64,000 bases of DNA from assembly GCA_036386515.1 (NCBI GenBank), contig DASVVO010000052.1, positions 1-64,000 of the forward strand. Reading direction: 5' to 3'. A model generated the notes under the pieces. That model ran no database searches, was not told the DNA's origin, and saw nothing but the letters and a program-made list of their open reading frames with translations. The translations under genes were made by a program, and so were the position numbers. Source of the stretch: JAIVJZ01 sp036386515 (GTDB lineage Bacteria > Acidobacteriota > Blastocatellia > Pyrinomonadales > Pyrinomonadaceae). Of this stretch, positions 19,001 through 26,773 are shown piece by piece. Position 1 is the first letter of the stretch. The number at the start of each line of letters is the position of its first letter.

Positions 19001-19546
19001 CTCGACCTGTCCCGTCTGCGCGTCCCAGACGAGCACGGAGTTTTCCGCGTTGCCCGCCGCGACGAGGCGCGCGTCGGGGCTGAACGCGAGCGCGTTGATG
19101 CTCCCGCCGCCGCTCATGGTTTTCAGTTCGCGCCCCGAAGCCACTTCCCACAACTTGACCACGCCGTCCACCGAACCCGACGCGAGCCAGCGTCCGTCCG
19201 CGCTGAAGGCGACCGCCTTGACCCAGGCCGCGTGCCCCGCGAGCCTGCGTAACTCCAACGCGCGCTCCGCGTCCCACAGGCGCACCGTGTTGTCCTTGCT
19301 GCCCGAGGCGATGAGCTTCGCCTCGGGGCTGAACGCCAGCCCGTCCACGCGCATCGCATGTCCCGTCTGGAGCACGAGTTCCGGCCGGTTCGTGTCGCTC
19401 GCTCCCGGTTGCGCCGGTTCCGCCCGCGCCGCGCAGACGGCGACCGCGACGCACGCGGCGAGCATCGAGACGAGAGCGGAAATGAGGCGGCGACGAGGCG
19501 CGGCGAATCGCGTCTGCAATGATGTTGAGGCTCGGGGGATGTTCAT
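16031..19546 (-). CDS. Exported WD40-repeat protein with C-terminal caspase (C14) domain
   Basis: 1171 aa from ATG 19546 (the frame extends further upstream but the signal peptide starts here). Residues 1-50 are a signal/anchor segment (LISALVSMLAACVAVAVCAA). About 13 WD40-type repeats (LAFSPDGR...GSKDNTVRLWDA) fill residues 65-650. A beta-rich linker precedes a caspase-like domain from about 850, with His in YYAGHGIAQG (about 952) and Cys in LLVLDACNSGQAL (about 1013), so the His-Cys dyad is intact. Likely an Arg/Lys-specific or similar orthocaspase scaffolded by the propeller. Role (signalling, cell death, processing) is unknown. Confidence 0.92.
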   Translation of the reverse strand: MNIPRASTSLQTRFAAPRRRLISALVSMLAACVAVAVCAARAEPAQPGASDTNRPELVLQTGHAMRVDGLAFSPEAKLIASGSKDNTVRLWDAERALELRRLAGHAAWVKAVAFSADGRWLASGSVDGVVKLWEVASGRELKTMSGGGSINALAFSPDARLVAAGNAENSVLVWDAQTGQVERTLTGHAGAVLAVVFSPDGRLLATGAGDNSIKLWDAGSGSGGGRELHALAGHGGGVRALAFSPDGRRLASGSNDRTIKLWDTGKGRETRTLNGHADPVLAVAFTDGGRNLVSAGAGALALMSWDAESGKPLSATSDAESLETLEAAIFSADGRVVASSNGDKTVALRDVSAPRGVRILETRASSVYATAFSPDGKWFASGSKDSTVRLWEAATGRALRHLGGNVAGNIGAVTSVAFSADSRTLAAGGVSGGVKLWEVSTGRELPALAGHAETVNAVAFNAAGVLASASNDRTVKLWDTRGARELRTLAGHGGEVHALAFSADGARIASGDANGEIIIRDTVEGRAAQTLGGHTALVRALAFSPDGRTLASAAHDKTARLWDAHTGQTLRTLNGADALTSLAFTPDGGTLLVGNLRGEITYFDTASGQAQRTAQAHTDAVNALSFGRDGRWLVSGSEDGSARVWTGDNRGELLATLVSLRESADWLVVAPDGLFDGSPAAWHQIMWRFERSTTNVRPVEVFFNEYYAPGLLGEIFAGRRPQAATDITRRDRRQPQVRLSLAGAPTTTQPVSGVNTREAKVRLEVAEAAADARHSGGSGARDVRLFRNGLLVRAWRGDVLQQAGKTVIEASVPVVAGDNHLTAYAFNRDNVKSVDAELLVRGEESLRRTGTAYILAVGVNRYANEAFNLNFANADAQTFAEEVRKAQARVANFGRIEVARLLDAESTKANLLLALKRLGGDESAMPEGAPPDLSKLKRAQPEDTVIIYYAGHGIAQGARFYLIPHDLGYQGARTQIDPAGMKLLLEHSLSDRELEAALDGVDAAQALLVLDACNSGQALEAEDKRLGPMNSKGLAQLAYEKGMFILTAAQGYQAAKEATQLGHGLLTYALVVQGLREGAADSRPRDGQVLMGEWLDYATERVPLMQLESMKKSRGLLGQLQKPPLVFVDGEERIVDPENRSLQRPRVFYRRELAARPLVVTRVEAGTGFKD

Positions 19547-19697
19547 GTGATGTTTCCGACTTGCCCTGCGGAAGGTTGCTGCGAGAGTGCCGTTGAACGG
19601 GTAGCGGCCGCGGCGGCAAGTTAGGCCAAAAGCGGCGCGGGTGTCAAGAAAAACGATCCCGCGTGCGACCCTACGGACACCGCCGCCCGCACGCGTC

Positions 19698-20108
19698 TCA
19701 CTCACGCGCCGCGATACTGACCGGGCGCGGCGCGCCCTGCAACTGTACGGGCGGTTGCGGCGCGCAACAGAGTTTCACCAGGCGTTCGCGGTCGCGCCGC
19801 ATCTCGCGGTCTTCCGCCAGCCACGCGCGCACCTCGCCGAAGAGACGCGCCGCGTGCGCATCCGCCGGCTCCGCGATGCGGTAGTGCATCCACTTGCCTT
19901 CCCGGCGCGCCGCCACCACCCCGGCGCGGCGCAGGTAAGCGAGATGGCGCGAGATTTTCGGCTGGTTCGTCCCCAACACCTCGACGAAGAAACAGACGCA
20001 CACCTCGTCGCCGCCGATCAGATTCAACAAACGCAGCCGCGTGCGATCCGCCAACGCCTTGAAGAACCGCTCCATATCGAACGCCCCGCCCGTCTTCCCC
20101 ATAAACAT
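19698..20108 (-). CDS. arsR: ArsR/SmtB family arsenic-responsive repressor
   Basis: 136 aa (ATG 20108, alternative 20102) with a winged HTH: MERFFKALADRTRLRLLNLI, recognition helix NQPKISRHLAYLRRAGVV, wing EGKWMHYRI. A CxC pair in EVCVCFFVEVL sits where ArsR proteins bind As(III), and KLCCAP near the C-terminus may add thiols. It diverges from arsI, with about 210 bp holding a hairpin element and the ars promoter. Expected to repress the cluster until arsenite binds. A GGGAGG ribosome site precedes the start. Confidence 0.88.
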   Translation of the reverse strand: MFMGKTGGAFDMERFFKALADRTRLRLLNLIGGDEVCVCFFVEVLGTNQPKISRHLAYLRRAGVVAARREGKWMHYRIAEPADAHAARLFGEVRAWLAEDREMRRDRERLVKLCCAPQPPVQLQGAPRPVSIAARE

Positions 20109-20127
20109 CCGCCTCCCGCAGGAATCA

Positions 20128-20253
20128 AAGTTTCAAGTTTCAGGTTTCAAGTTTCAAATTTCAAATTTCAGGACTGACAGTTCGGGTTCCAAGTTCCGAG
20201 TTGAAACCCTTCAGACTTGAAACTTGAAACTTGAAACTCGAAACTCGAAACTC
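20128..20253. repeat. Iterated-arm inverted repeat (TTTCAAG/CTTGAAA words)
   Basis: Left arm 20130-20170 has five or six TTTCAAG-type 7-mers; right arm 20216-20252 has five CTTGAAA/CTCGAAA inverse copies. The segment TTTCAGGACTGA at the left edge of the loop recurs in the element at 33680. It lies between arsR and the ars promoter. Confidence 0.85.
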
Positions 20254-20262
20254 AAATACGTC

Positions 20263-20291
20263 TTGACATATATGTCGGCCGCACGTATGAT
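20263..20291 (+). promoter_or_regulatory. ars promoter with overlapping palindrome (candidate ArsR operator)
   Basis: TTGACA at 20263-20268 and TATGAT at 20286-20291, spacing 17. The palindrome GACATATATGTC (20265-20276) covers the -35 end and spacer, where an ArsR dimer would block RNA polymerase. A second inverted repeat, ATTCGC-CGAA-GCGAAT, follows around 20300-20315. The operator role is inferred from position and symmetry. Confidence 0.65.
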
Positions 20292-20344
20292 GCGCTCACA
20301 TTCGCCGAAGCGAATATATCATGACGAAAAAGGAAGTGGCAAAA

Positions 20345-20923
20345 ATGGATCAGCAAACAGGGAGGACGGTGCGCGCGCTCAAGGCGCATCTCGCGCTGAA
20401 CGTGCGGAGCGTCGAGCGTAGCCTGGAGTTTTACCGGCGGATGTTGGGGTTGGAACCGTCGAAGGTGCGTCCCGGTTACGCCAAGTTCGACGTGCAGAAC
20501 CCGCCGCTCAATTTAACTTTGAATGAAACGCCCTTCACGGAGCGCGGCGCGCTCTCGCACCTGGGGCTGCAACTGGCGACGACCGAGGACGTGCTCTCGA
20601 TGCGCCGCAACTGGCTCGACGCCGGACTCGACACGCGCGACGAGATCGAGACCAACTGCTGTTACGCCTTGCAGAACAAGACTTGGGTGCGCGACCCCGA
20701 CGGCAACGAGTGGGAAGCCTTCGTCGTCCTCGAAGACAACTTGCCCGCTTCGACGACGTGCTGCACGCCGGAGGCGACGACGACCTCAGCGGACGTGACG
20801 GCCTCAGCGGACGTGACGGCGTCAGCGGAGGCGACGGCAGTGGGTGCGACGGCGGCGTCGGTAAACGCGGCGGAAGTCTCCACGTGCTGCGCGACGGCCG
20901 CGCCGACGACGATCTCGCGTTGA
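20345..20923 (+). CDS. arsI: ArsI/CadI-type VOC protein (C-As lyase family)
   Basis: 192 aa from ATG 20345, which has AAGGAAG 9 nt upstream; ATG 20321 is an alternative. Vicinal oxygen chelate fold: KAHLALNVRSVERSLEFYRRMLGLEP, Fe(II)-ligand positions near HLALNV, HLGLQL and the Glu of EWEAFVV, and the thiol pair of ETNCCYA that holds trivalent methyl- or aryl-arsenicals in ArsI. ArsI cleaves the C-As bond, releasing arsenite; close relatives (CadI) only bind metal. The C-terminus is extended by a repeated Ala/Ser/Asp/Val/Thr tract between two further CC pairs. Under the ars promoter. Confidence 0.85.
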   Translation: MDQQTGRTVRALKAHLALNVRSVERSLEFYRRMLGLEPSKVRPGYAKFDVQNPPLNLTLNETPFTERGALSHLGLQLATTEDVLSMRRNWLDAGLDTRDEIETNCCYALQNKTWVRDPDGNEWEAFVVLEDNLPASTTCCTPEATTTSADVTASADVTASAEATAVGATAASVNAAEVSTCCATAAPTTISR

Positions 20924-21092
20924 AGCGTGAACATGGTTGGGCAGAATTGTAGGGGCGGCGGGTTCTCGCTCGCACGCCCGCGCGCGGCCGTAACCGTGCG
21001 GGAGGTGAGCGAGCTTTGCGCTCCTATAATTATTCCGTCGTTGTCTGAGGCGGAGCGGAAGCGTTGTGTGACGCCGGAAGGAAACGCGTCGA

Positions 21093-21842
21093 TTGACGAA
21101 TAAGCAGAACGGGCAGCCGACCCTCGCGCGGCGCATGACGGCCGAAGCGTGCGGCACGGCGTTGCTGCTGGCGGCCGTTGTCGGCTCAGGGATCATGGGC
21201 GAACGCCTCGCGGGCGGCAACGTCGCCGTCGCGCTCCTGGCGAACACGCTGGCGACCGGGGCTGCCCTCGCCGCGCTCATCTTAACCTTCGGCCATATCT
21301 CCGGCGCGCACTTCAATCCGGCCGTGACACTCGCCGACGCCTCGCAGGGCGGACTCGCGTGGCGCGACGCGCCCGCGTATCTCGGGGCGCAGATCATGGG
21401 GGCGTTCGCGGGCGTCGCGGCGGCTCACGTGATGTTCGGAGAGCCTCTGTTCGCGGCGTCGCGCCACGCGCGCGAGGGCGGCGCGCAGGTGTTCGCGGAG
21501 GCCGTGGCGACGTTCGGTTTGCTGTCCGTCATCTGGGGCTGCGCGCGCACGCGTTCGGCGGCCGCGCCCTTCGCCGTCGCCGCCTACGTCACGGCGGCTT
21601 GCTGGTTCACGTCTTCAACCTCGTTTGCGAATCCGGCCGTAACGCTCGCGCGCACGGCGACGGACACCTTCGCGGGGATTCGCACGGCGGACGCGCCCGC
21701 CTTCATCATCGCGCAACTCGCGGGCGCGGCGGCCGCCACCGCGCTCTTTCGCTGGCTCGTCCCTGCGCTGCCGGAGGCGGCGGCCGTCGTCGTTCCGCAC
21801 GGCGAGGGCGGGCACGAAACTGAAAGGAAGCGTGACGGATGA
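21093..21842 (+). CDS. Aquaporin-family channel (AqpS-like, arsenic cluster)
   Basis: 249 aa from TTG 21093, with GGAAGGA about 11 nt upstream. MIP fold with six hydrophobic helices and both half-helix motifs (ISGAHFNPAVTLAD and SFANPAVTLARTATDTFAG). Its place between arsI and arsC is like AqpS of Sinorhizobium, where the channel lets arsenite from ArsC leave down its gradient, replacing an ArsB pump. It ends 4 nt inside arsC (ATGA overlap), so translation is coupled. Function in arsenite flux is inferred from context. Confidence 0.87.
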   Translation: MTNKQNGQPTLARRMTAEACGTALLLAAVVGSGIMGERLAGGNVAVALLANTLATGAALAALILTFGHISGAHFNPAVTLADASQGGLAWRDAPAYLGAQIMGAFAGVAAAHVMFGEPLFAASRHAREGGAQVFAEAVATFGLLSVIWGCARTRSAAAPFAVAAYVTAACWFTSSTSFANPAVTLARTATDTFAGIRTADAPAFIIAQLAGAAAATALFRWLVPALPEAAAVVVPHGEGGHETERKRDG

Positions 21843-22264
21843 GTGAGGAGCGGAGACGCGTCTTGATTTTGTGTACGGGCAACTCGGCGCGCAGCCAGAT
21901 GGCGGAGGGTCTGCTCAGGCACGACGGCGGCGAGCGTTTTGAAGTTTCGAGCGCGGGCGTGAGTCCGAGCCGCGTCCGGCCGGAAGCCGTGGAGGCGATG
22001 CGCGAGGCGGGCATCGACATCTCAGGCCAACGGTCGAAATCAATCGAGGAGTTTGCGGGGCGGGCGTTCGATGTCGTCATCACGGTCTGCGACAACGCGC
22101 GCGAGCAGTGCCCGTTTTTTCCGGCCGCGACGCGGCGCATCCATTGGAGTTTCGACGACCCGGCCGCGGCCGCAGGCGACCGGGAGGCGCGGCTCGCCGT
22201 CTTCCGCCGCGTGCGCGACGAGATACGCGCGCGACTCGCCGGGTTCGCCTTGACGCGCGACTGA
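21839..22264 (+). CDS. arsC: Arsenate reductase, low-molecular-weight phosphatase type
   Basis: 141 aa. P-loop LCTGNSARSQMAEGLL (C-x5-R) at residues 10-25, later thiols in VITVCDNAREQCPFFP (the redox cysteines of the thioredoxin-coupled class) and the catalytic Asp region SFDDPA. It reduces As(V) to As(III) in the cytoplasm using thioredoxin; a trxA is at 37958. Start overlaps the aquaporin stop by 4 nt. With the channel it forms a reduce-and-leak detoxification pair. Confidence 0.92.
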   Translation: MSEERRRVLILCTGNSARSQMAEGLLRHDGGERFEVSSAGVSPSRVRPEAVEAMREAGIDISGQRSKSIEEFAGRAFDVVITVCDNAREQCPFFPAATRRIHWSFDDPAAAAGDREARLAVFRRVRDEIRARLAGFALTRD

Positions 22265-22403
22265 AGGCGATAATATCTTACGCTGCGTAAAGGCGTTGAC
22301 CCGGTCGGCCTGACAAGTTGACCTCGCCGAACTCTCCCGCGCCGGGGGCGCGCCGCCGACGCGCCAGCTAAATTTTCCAGAGCCGCGAGGATCACGACCC
22401 ACT

Positions 22404-23486
22404 TTGCCGACAAGCCATCCCCTACACGTTCAACGCAAACTCCAGCCCTCAATTGTTTCCAACTCAGCTTCGCGCGCGACCACGACGAAGCGCGTTGCCC
22501 TTCTCTGCCTGTGGCTCCTCGCATTGTGCGGCGGCGCCGTCGTAGGAGCGGCGCAGGAGCGCAGGCGTGAGGCGGCGTCGTTGTTCCCTGTCCGGCAGGA
22601 CGGCAAGTGGGGCTACATTGATCGCGCGGGCAAACTCGTCGTCCGGCCGCAGTACGATGTGGCTTGGGAATTCACGGAAGGTTTGGCTTACGTCAAAGCG
22701 GGCGGCGCGCGCGGCCTGATCGACCGGAGCGGAAAGATGGTCGTCAACCTGCAACAAGTTGACCTCGCCGGTCTGTTCTCCGAAGGACTCGCGCCCGTTC
22801 AGACCGGCAGCCAGCCGCCGCGCTTCGGCTTCATAGACCGCACGGGCAAACTCGTCATCAACCCGCAGTACGACGCGGCGCGCGGCTTCAGCGAAGGACT
22901 CGCGCTCGTGATGGTCGAAGGCAAGTACGGGTTCATCGACAAACGCGGCCGCATGATCGTCAAGCCGCAATTCGACAAGGCGGCGAATTTTTCCGAAGGC
23001 CTGGCGGCCGTCGTCATCGACAACAAGCACGGCTACATCGACCGCTCCGGCCGTCTCGTCATCGCGGCGCAGTACAATAACGCCTACAACTTCTCCGAGG
23101 GGCTGGCGGCCGTCGCCATCGGCGGCCGCTATGCGTGCATCAACAAGCGCGGCGAGACGATCATCCGGCCGCAGGCCGGTTACGTCGGCGCGTTCGTGGA
23201 CGGACTCGCGCCCATCATCGTCAACAACCGCTTCGGCTATCTCGACCGCGCCGCGCTCGCCGTCATCGCGCCGCAATACGATTGGACGGGCGGCTTCAGC
23301 GAAGGACTCGCGCTCGTCAAGATCGGCGGCAGGTTCGGCTTCATCAACCGCAACGGGGCGGTAGCCGTCCGCCCGCAGTTTGACAACGCGCACAACTTCA
23401 ATGGCGGCCTCGCGCGCGTCTGGCTCACAGGCAAACAGGGCTACATAGATAAGACCGGAAATTTTGTCTGGAAGCCGACGAAGTAG
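22404..23486 (+). CDS. Exported WG-repeat protein
   Basis: 360 aa from TTG 22404; start uncertain. A signal peptide (VALLCLWLLALCGGAVVGAAQ) at about 30-50 precedes about eight WG (KWGFID-type) repeats of 45 residues, e.g. GKWGYIDRAGKLVVRPQYD, KYGFIDKRGRMIVKPQFD, KQGYIDKTGNFVWKP. WG repeats make beta-propeller-like surfaces of unknown partner. It may act in the periplasm or outside. A clear repeat register and signal peptide make the gene real; the biological role is unknown. Confidence 0.85.
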   Translation: MPTSHPLHVQRKLQPSIVSNSASRATTTKRVALLCLWLLALCGGAVVGAAQERRREAASLFPVRQDGKWGYIDRAGKLVVRPQYDVAWEFTEGLAYVKAGGARGLIDRSGKMVVNLQQVDLAGLFSEGLAPVQTGSQPPRFGFIDRTGKLVINPQYDAARGFSEGLALVMVEGKYGFIDKRGRMIVKPQFDKAANFSEGLAAVVIDNKHGYIDRSGRLVIAAQYNNAYNFSEGLAAVAIGGRYACINKRGETIIRPQAGYVGAFVDGLAPIIVNNRFGYLDRAALAVIAPQYDWTGGFSEGLALVKIGGRFGFINRNGAVAVRPQFDNAHNFNGGLARVWLTGKQGYIDKTGNFVWKPTK

Positions 23487-23530
23487 TCCGCGCCGCAACG
23501 GCGTCGAACTAGTCAGCCCCGCAACGCCGT

Positions 23531-24433
23531 TCAAGCCGCGACGAGCGGGCTGATGATGGTTTCAAGTTCGTCCTCCGACGCGCCCGCCTCCACCTCTCCG
23601 AACAACGTCCAACGCTCCTCGTGCGTGGCGGCCGCGCCGGGTTCGAGACGCCCGAGCGGCGCGAGCGATTCGACCTCGATGAAGTCGCCCGCCGTGTAGG
23701 TTTCGCAGTTGCAGCCGTAGTCCGGGTAGGTCGCGCCTTCCGCGTAGGGGAAACGTTTGACGAAGAGGGTCGCGCCGTGTTGGTAAGCAGCCCAGCCCTG
23801 CTTGTTCAGCAGGCCGACTTTCTGCGGGTGGGGCGCGCCCGCGTCCGTGGTGAGGCGGATAAACTTTTTGCCGATCGACCAGCGCGCGTCCGCGAGGTTC
23901 GTGTAATGCCAGAGGACGAGCGGGCGGGCGGGCAGCAAATAATCGTCCCACGAAATGTAAGGCTCCTGCGGGAAGATGGCCGTGCCGCCGCCGCGCATGA
24001 TGGTGAGCGCCCACGGCGCGGCGTCGATCGCCCAGAGGTTTCGATTCGTGACCTTGTGACTGACTAGCAACCCGCTGCCCGCTTCGTCGAGCGCAATACG
24101 CATCTCCTTCTCGATGCCGGTGGCCGCCTCGACCGGCGCGGTCAAACGAATCGCGCGCTCGCCTTCCGGCGAGACGGCGAGCGGCGCGTTGTCGGGCGCG
24201 TAGCTGCGCGGCTTGGCTTCGGGCGCGACCCAGAGGCGATGCCCGCCCCACGGTTTGAAGTCGCCGAGTTCGGTCGAGAGCGTCGCGCCGGGCGTTTCGC
24301 CGAGAATATTTTCCGCGCCGCGAAAAGCGTAACGAAGGATGCGCGGCCCCACGTCGCTCGTGACCACGACTTCGACCGCGTCGTTCGACAGTTTGTAACA
24401 GTTCGGCAACCCGAGGTAAGAAATTTTCTCCAC
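23531..24433 (-). CDS. DUF4380-like protein, predicted sugar-mutarotase-type fold
   Basis: 300 aa from GTG 24433, which has GGGGAGGG upstream; ATG 24457 lacks a ribosome site. The start (KISYLGLPNCYKLSNDAVEVVVTSDVGPRI) and GGHRLWVAPE, PWALTIMRGGG and EVESLAPLG segments match my recollection of the DUF4380 group, a galactose-mutarotase-like beta-sandwich. The substrate is unknown. Isolated and convergent with the WG-repeat gene, with 44 bp between. Confidence 0.7.
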   Translation of the reverse strand: MEKISYLGLPNCYKLSNDAVEVVVTSDVGPRILRYAFRGAENILGETPGATLSTELGDFKPWGGHRLWVAPEAKPRSYAPDNAPLAVSPEGERAIRLTAPVEAATGIEKEMRIALDEAGSGLLVSHKVTNRNLWAIDAAPWALTIMRGGGTAIFPQEPYISWDDYLLPARPLVLWHYTNLADARWSIGKKFIRLTTDAGAPHPQKVGLLNKQGWAAYQHGATLFVKRFPYAEGATYPDYGCNCETYTAGDFIEVESLAPLGRLEPGAAATHEERWTLFGEVEAGASEDELETIISPLVAA

Positions 24434-24629
24434 TGTGCGCCCTCCCCGTGCGCTCATTCGCGCCCGCGCTCTCGCATGACCTCGCGCGAGTTTACCCGCC
24501 GCGGCAAGTTTGCCACAACACGCCCCGCCGCCGCGCCCGCACGCGCATCGCCGTCGAAAGTTCGTCCGCTAGACATTCGCGACTCTATCCATTAACTTAA
24601 CTGGCTTGCGTGGGAAGTGATTAACGACT

Positions 24630-25082
24630 ATGAGGAATGATATTCTCGCTCGACGTGATGAGATAGAGCATTGGATCACAATGCGTCGTCCCAAAGCCTT
24701 TATGTGCCGCGAGCTTCGCTGTAAGCCACTAACGCTTGAGGGTTATTTAGGCAAGATGGGCTTGAGCTATTCGGGCAATATGGGTGGCAAAGGTTATAAA
24801 TCTTGCCCTACGCGGAAAGGTGCAGAAGCTTATCTGCATAGAGGCAGTTTTATCAGCAGTCATAGACTCAAGTTAAAATTGCTTGAAGATGGTTTAAAGC
24901 AAAGGTGTTGTGAACGATGCGGACAAGAAGACTGGCTAGGTGAGCCTATTCCGATAGAGCTTCATCACGTAAACGGAGATCGTTTCGATAACAGGTTTCG
25001 GAATTTACAATTGTTATGTCCCAACTGTCATGCGTTAACGGATAATCACGCAGGTAAGGGCGCAAATCGGCGCGCTAATTAA
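24630..25082 (+). CDS. HNH endonuclease domain protein
   Basis: 150 aa. The C-terminal half is an HNH module: zinc ligands CCERCGQ and LLCPNCHALTDNH with the catalytic core IELHHVNGDRFDNRFRNLQLLC. The N-terminal half resembles small phage/homing HNH proteins with a short DNA-binding helical region. The gene is clearly less GC-rich than its neighbours and sits 31 bp before tRNA-Leu, suggesting acquisition. No other phage gene is adjacent. Start has only a weak ribosome site. Confidence 0.82.
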   Translation: MRNDILARRDEIEHWITMRRPKAFMCRELRCKPLTLEGYLGKMGLSYSGNMGGKGYKSCPTRKGAEAYLHRGSFISSHRLKLKLLEDGLKQRCCERCGQEDWLGEPIPIELHHVNGDRFDNRFRNLQLLCPNCHALTDNHAGKGANRRAN

Positions 25083-25113
25083 ATTTCAGTGAAGCCTGTC
25101 GGTATTAAATTAT

Positions 25114-25195
25114 GCGAAAGTGGCGGAATCGGCAGACGCGCTAGGTTTAGGCCCTAGTCCCGCAAGGGGTGGGGGTTCGAGTCCCCCCTTTCGCA
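25114..25195 (+). tRNA. tRNA-Leu (anticodon TAG)
   Basis: 82-nt class II tRNA: acceptor GCGAAAG paired with CTTTCGC, D arm with GCGGAATCGGCAGACGC, anticodon loop TTTAGGC (TAG), variable arm CCCGCAAGGGG, T arm GGGGGTTCGAGTCCCCC, discriminator A. Reads CUA-type leucine codons. Confidence 0.96.
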
Positions 25196-25297
25196 TTAAA
25201 CGTTTGGACTGATTTTGCACAACGTAATTTCGTAATTTTGTAGAGGAAGGACGCCCGCACGGTTGAGCCACCCGACCAGAGGCCACGCGCGGGTTTT

Positions 25298-26707
25298 ATG
25301 TTTATGAAGACTGAAGTGGTTGACGTTTCCCCGACCCGCAAAGAACTCAAGATCGAGGTTGATGCCGCGGACGTGCGCGCCGAACTCGAACGCGTGACGG
25401 AACGCTATGCGGCGGCCGTCAATGTGCCCGGCTTTCGCAAGGGGCGCGCGCCTGCCGCCGTCGTGCGCCAGCGATTCAAGAATGAGATTCGCGGCGAGGT
25501 GGTGCAGAACCTCGTGCCGCAGGCCATCAACGAGGCGATCACCGAGAGCGCGCTGAACGTCATCGGCGAGCCGGACATCCATCTCGACAACAACGAGGCC
25601 CTGGAAAAACTCGGCGAGCAGCCGTTATCCATTCACGCGCACGTCGAGGTGCTGCCCGAAGTCGCGCTCGGCGAGTACAGGGGATTGGAAGTCGGGCGGC
25701 GCACACGTCCCGTGACGGATGAGACGGTCGCGGCGATGATCGAGAATTTGCGCGAACAGTCGGCCTCGCTCCAACCCGTCGAGGATCGCGCGGCCGGCGA
25801 GGGCGACACGGTGACGGTCAACTTCACCGGCCGCTACCTCGATCCGCCTTCGGATGAGGACATCAAGGCCGAAGACGTGGAAGTGGTGCTCGGCGGCGAG
25901 GGCGTGCTCGCGGACTTCAACGAACAACTCATGGGCACGAAGCCCGACGACGTGAAAACTTTCGTCGTGAAATACCCCGCGGAGTTTTCCTCGCCGGGAC
26001 TAGCCGGCAAAGAGATCGAATATACGGCGACCGTGACGGCCGTCCGCCGCAAGGAGATGCCGGAGGTTGACGACGAGTGGGCGAAGACGTTCGGCGAAGA
26101 GATCGATTCGCTCGAAACTCTGCGCGCGAAGTTGCGCGAGAACTTGACGGATCGCGCGCGCCTCGAAGCGGAACACCGCCTGCGCGACGAGGTGATGGGC
26201 AAACTGATCGAGGCGCACGAGTTTGAGGTGCCCGAATCGCTCGTCAAGAGCCAGGCGCGCAGGCTCCTCGAATCGACCGTGCGCGACATGATGCAGCGCG
26301 GGATGGATCCGCGTCAGCAGGAGTTGGACTGGGAGAATTTGCAGGGCATGTTGGAGGCGCAGGCGACGGAGGATTTGCGCGGCTCGATCCTGCTCGAACG
26401 CATCGCCGACGCCGAAGAGATCGAGCCGACCGACGCGGAGATCGAGCGCGAGATCGAAGTGATCGCCGAGGGCGCGCGCCAGTCCGTAGAGCAGGTGCGC
26501 GCTGCCTTGACAAAGCAGGGAGGCGAACGTAGCATCGCCGACAGATTGCGCCATCGTAAGGCGCTCGATCTGCTCATCGAAAACGCGCGCGTGAGCGAAG
26601 AGGAATGGCGTGAAGACGCGCCGCCCGCCGCCGTTAACAGCGAGCAAACGGATGAGACCGGCGACGAGGGCGACGAGGCTCAGTCCGGCGCGGCGCCAGG
26701 CTCTTAG
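25298..26707 (+). CDS. tig: Trigger factor, ribosome-associated chaperone/prolyl isomerase
   Basis: 469 aa (ATG 25298; ATG 25304 equally possible). The N-terminal ribosome-binding domain has the tail-loop signature (VNVPGFRKGRAPAAVV, close to the GFRxGKxP motif). The FKBP-type PPIase is at about 155-240 (GEGDTVTVNFTGRY, LAGKEIEYTATV). The long helical C-terminal domain ends with an acidic, disordered tail. It binds near the exit tunnel and shields nascent chains. It heads the tig-clpP-clpX order seen in many bacteria. Confidence 0.95.
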   Translation: MFMKTEVVDVSPTRKELKIEVDAADVRAELERVTERYAAAVNVPGFRKGRAPAAVVRQRFKNEIRGEVVQNLVPQAINEAITESALNVIGEPDIHLDNNEALEKLGEQPLSIHAHVEVLPEVALGEYRGLEVGRRTRPVTDETVAAMIENLREQSASLQPVEDRAAGEGDTVTVNFTGRYLDPPSDEDIKAEDVEVVLGGEGVLADFNEQLMGTKPDDVKTFVVKYPAEFSSPGLAGKEIEYTATVTAVRRKEMPEVDDEWAKTFGEEIDSLETLRAKLRENLTDRARLEAEHRLRDEVMGKLIEAHEFEVPESLVKSQARRLLESTVRDMMQRGMDPRQQELDWENLQGMLEAQATEDLRGSILLERIADAEEIEPTDAEIEREIEVIAEGARQSVEQVRAALTKQGGERSIADRLRHRKALDLLIENARVSEEEWREDAPPAAVNSEQTDETGDEGDEAQSGAAPGS

Positions 26708-26773
26708 CAGCGAACGAGTCGGGCGTTGAATTTTTAACTTGGCATAGGTTTCGGAGTTTGGAGTTTCAAGTTT

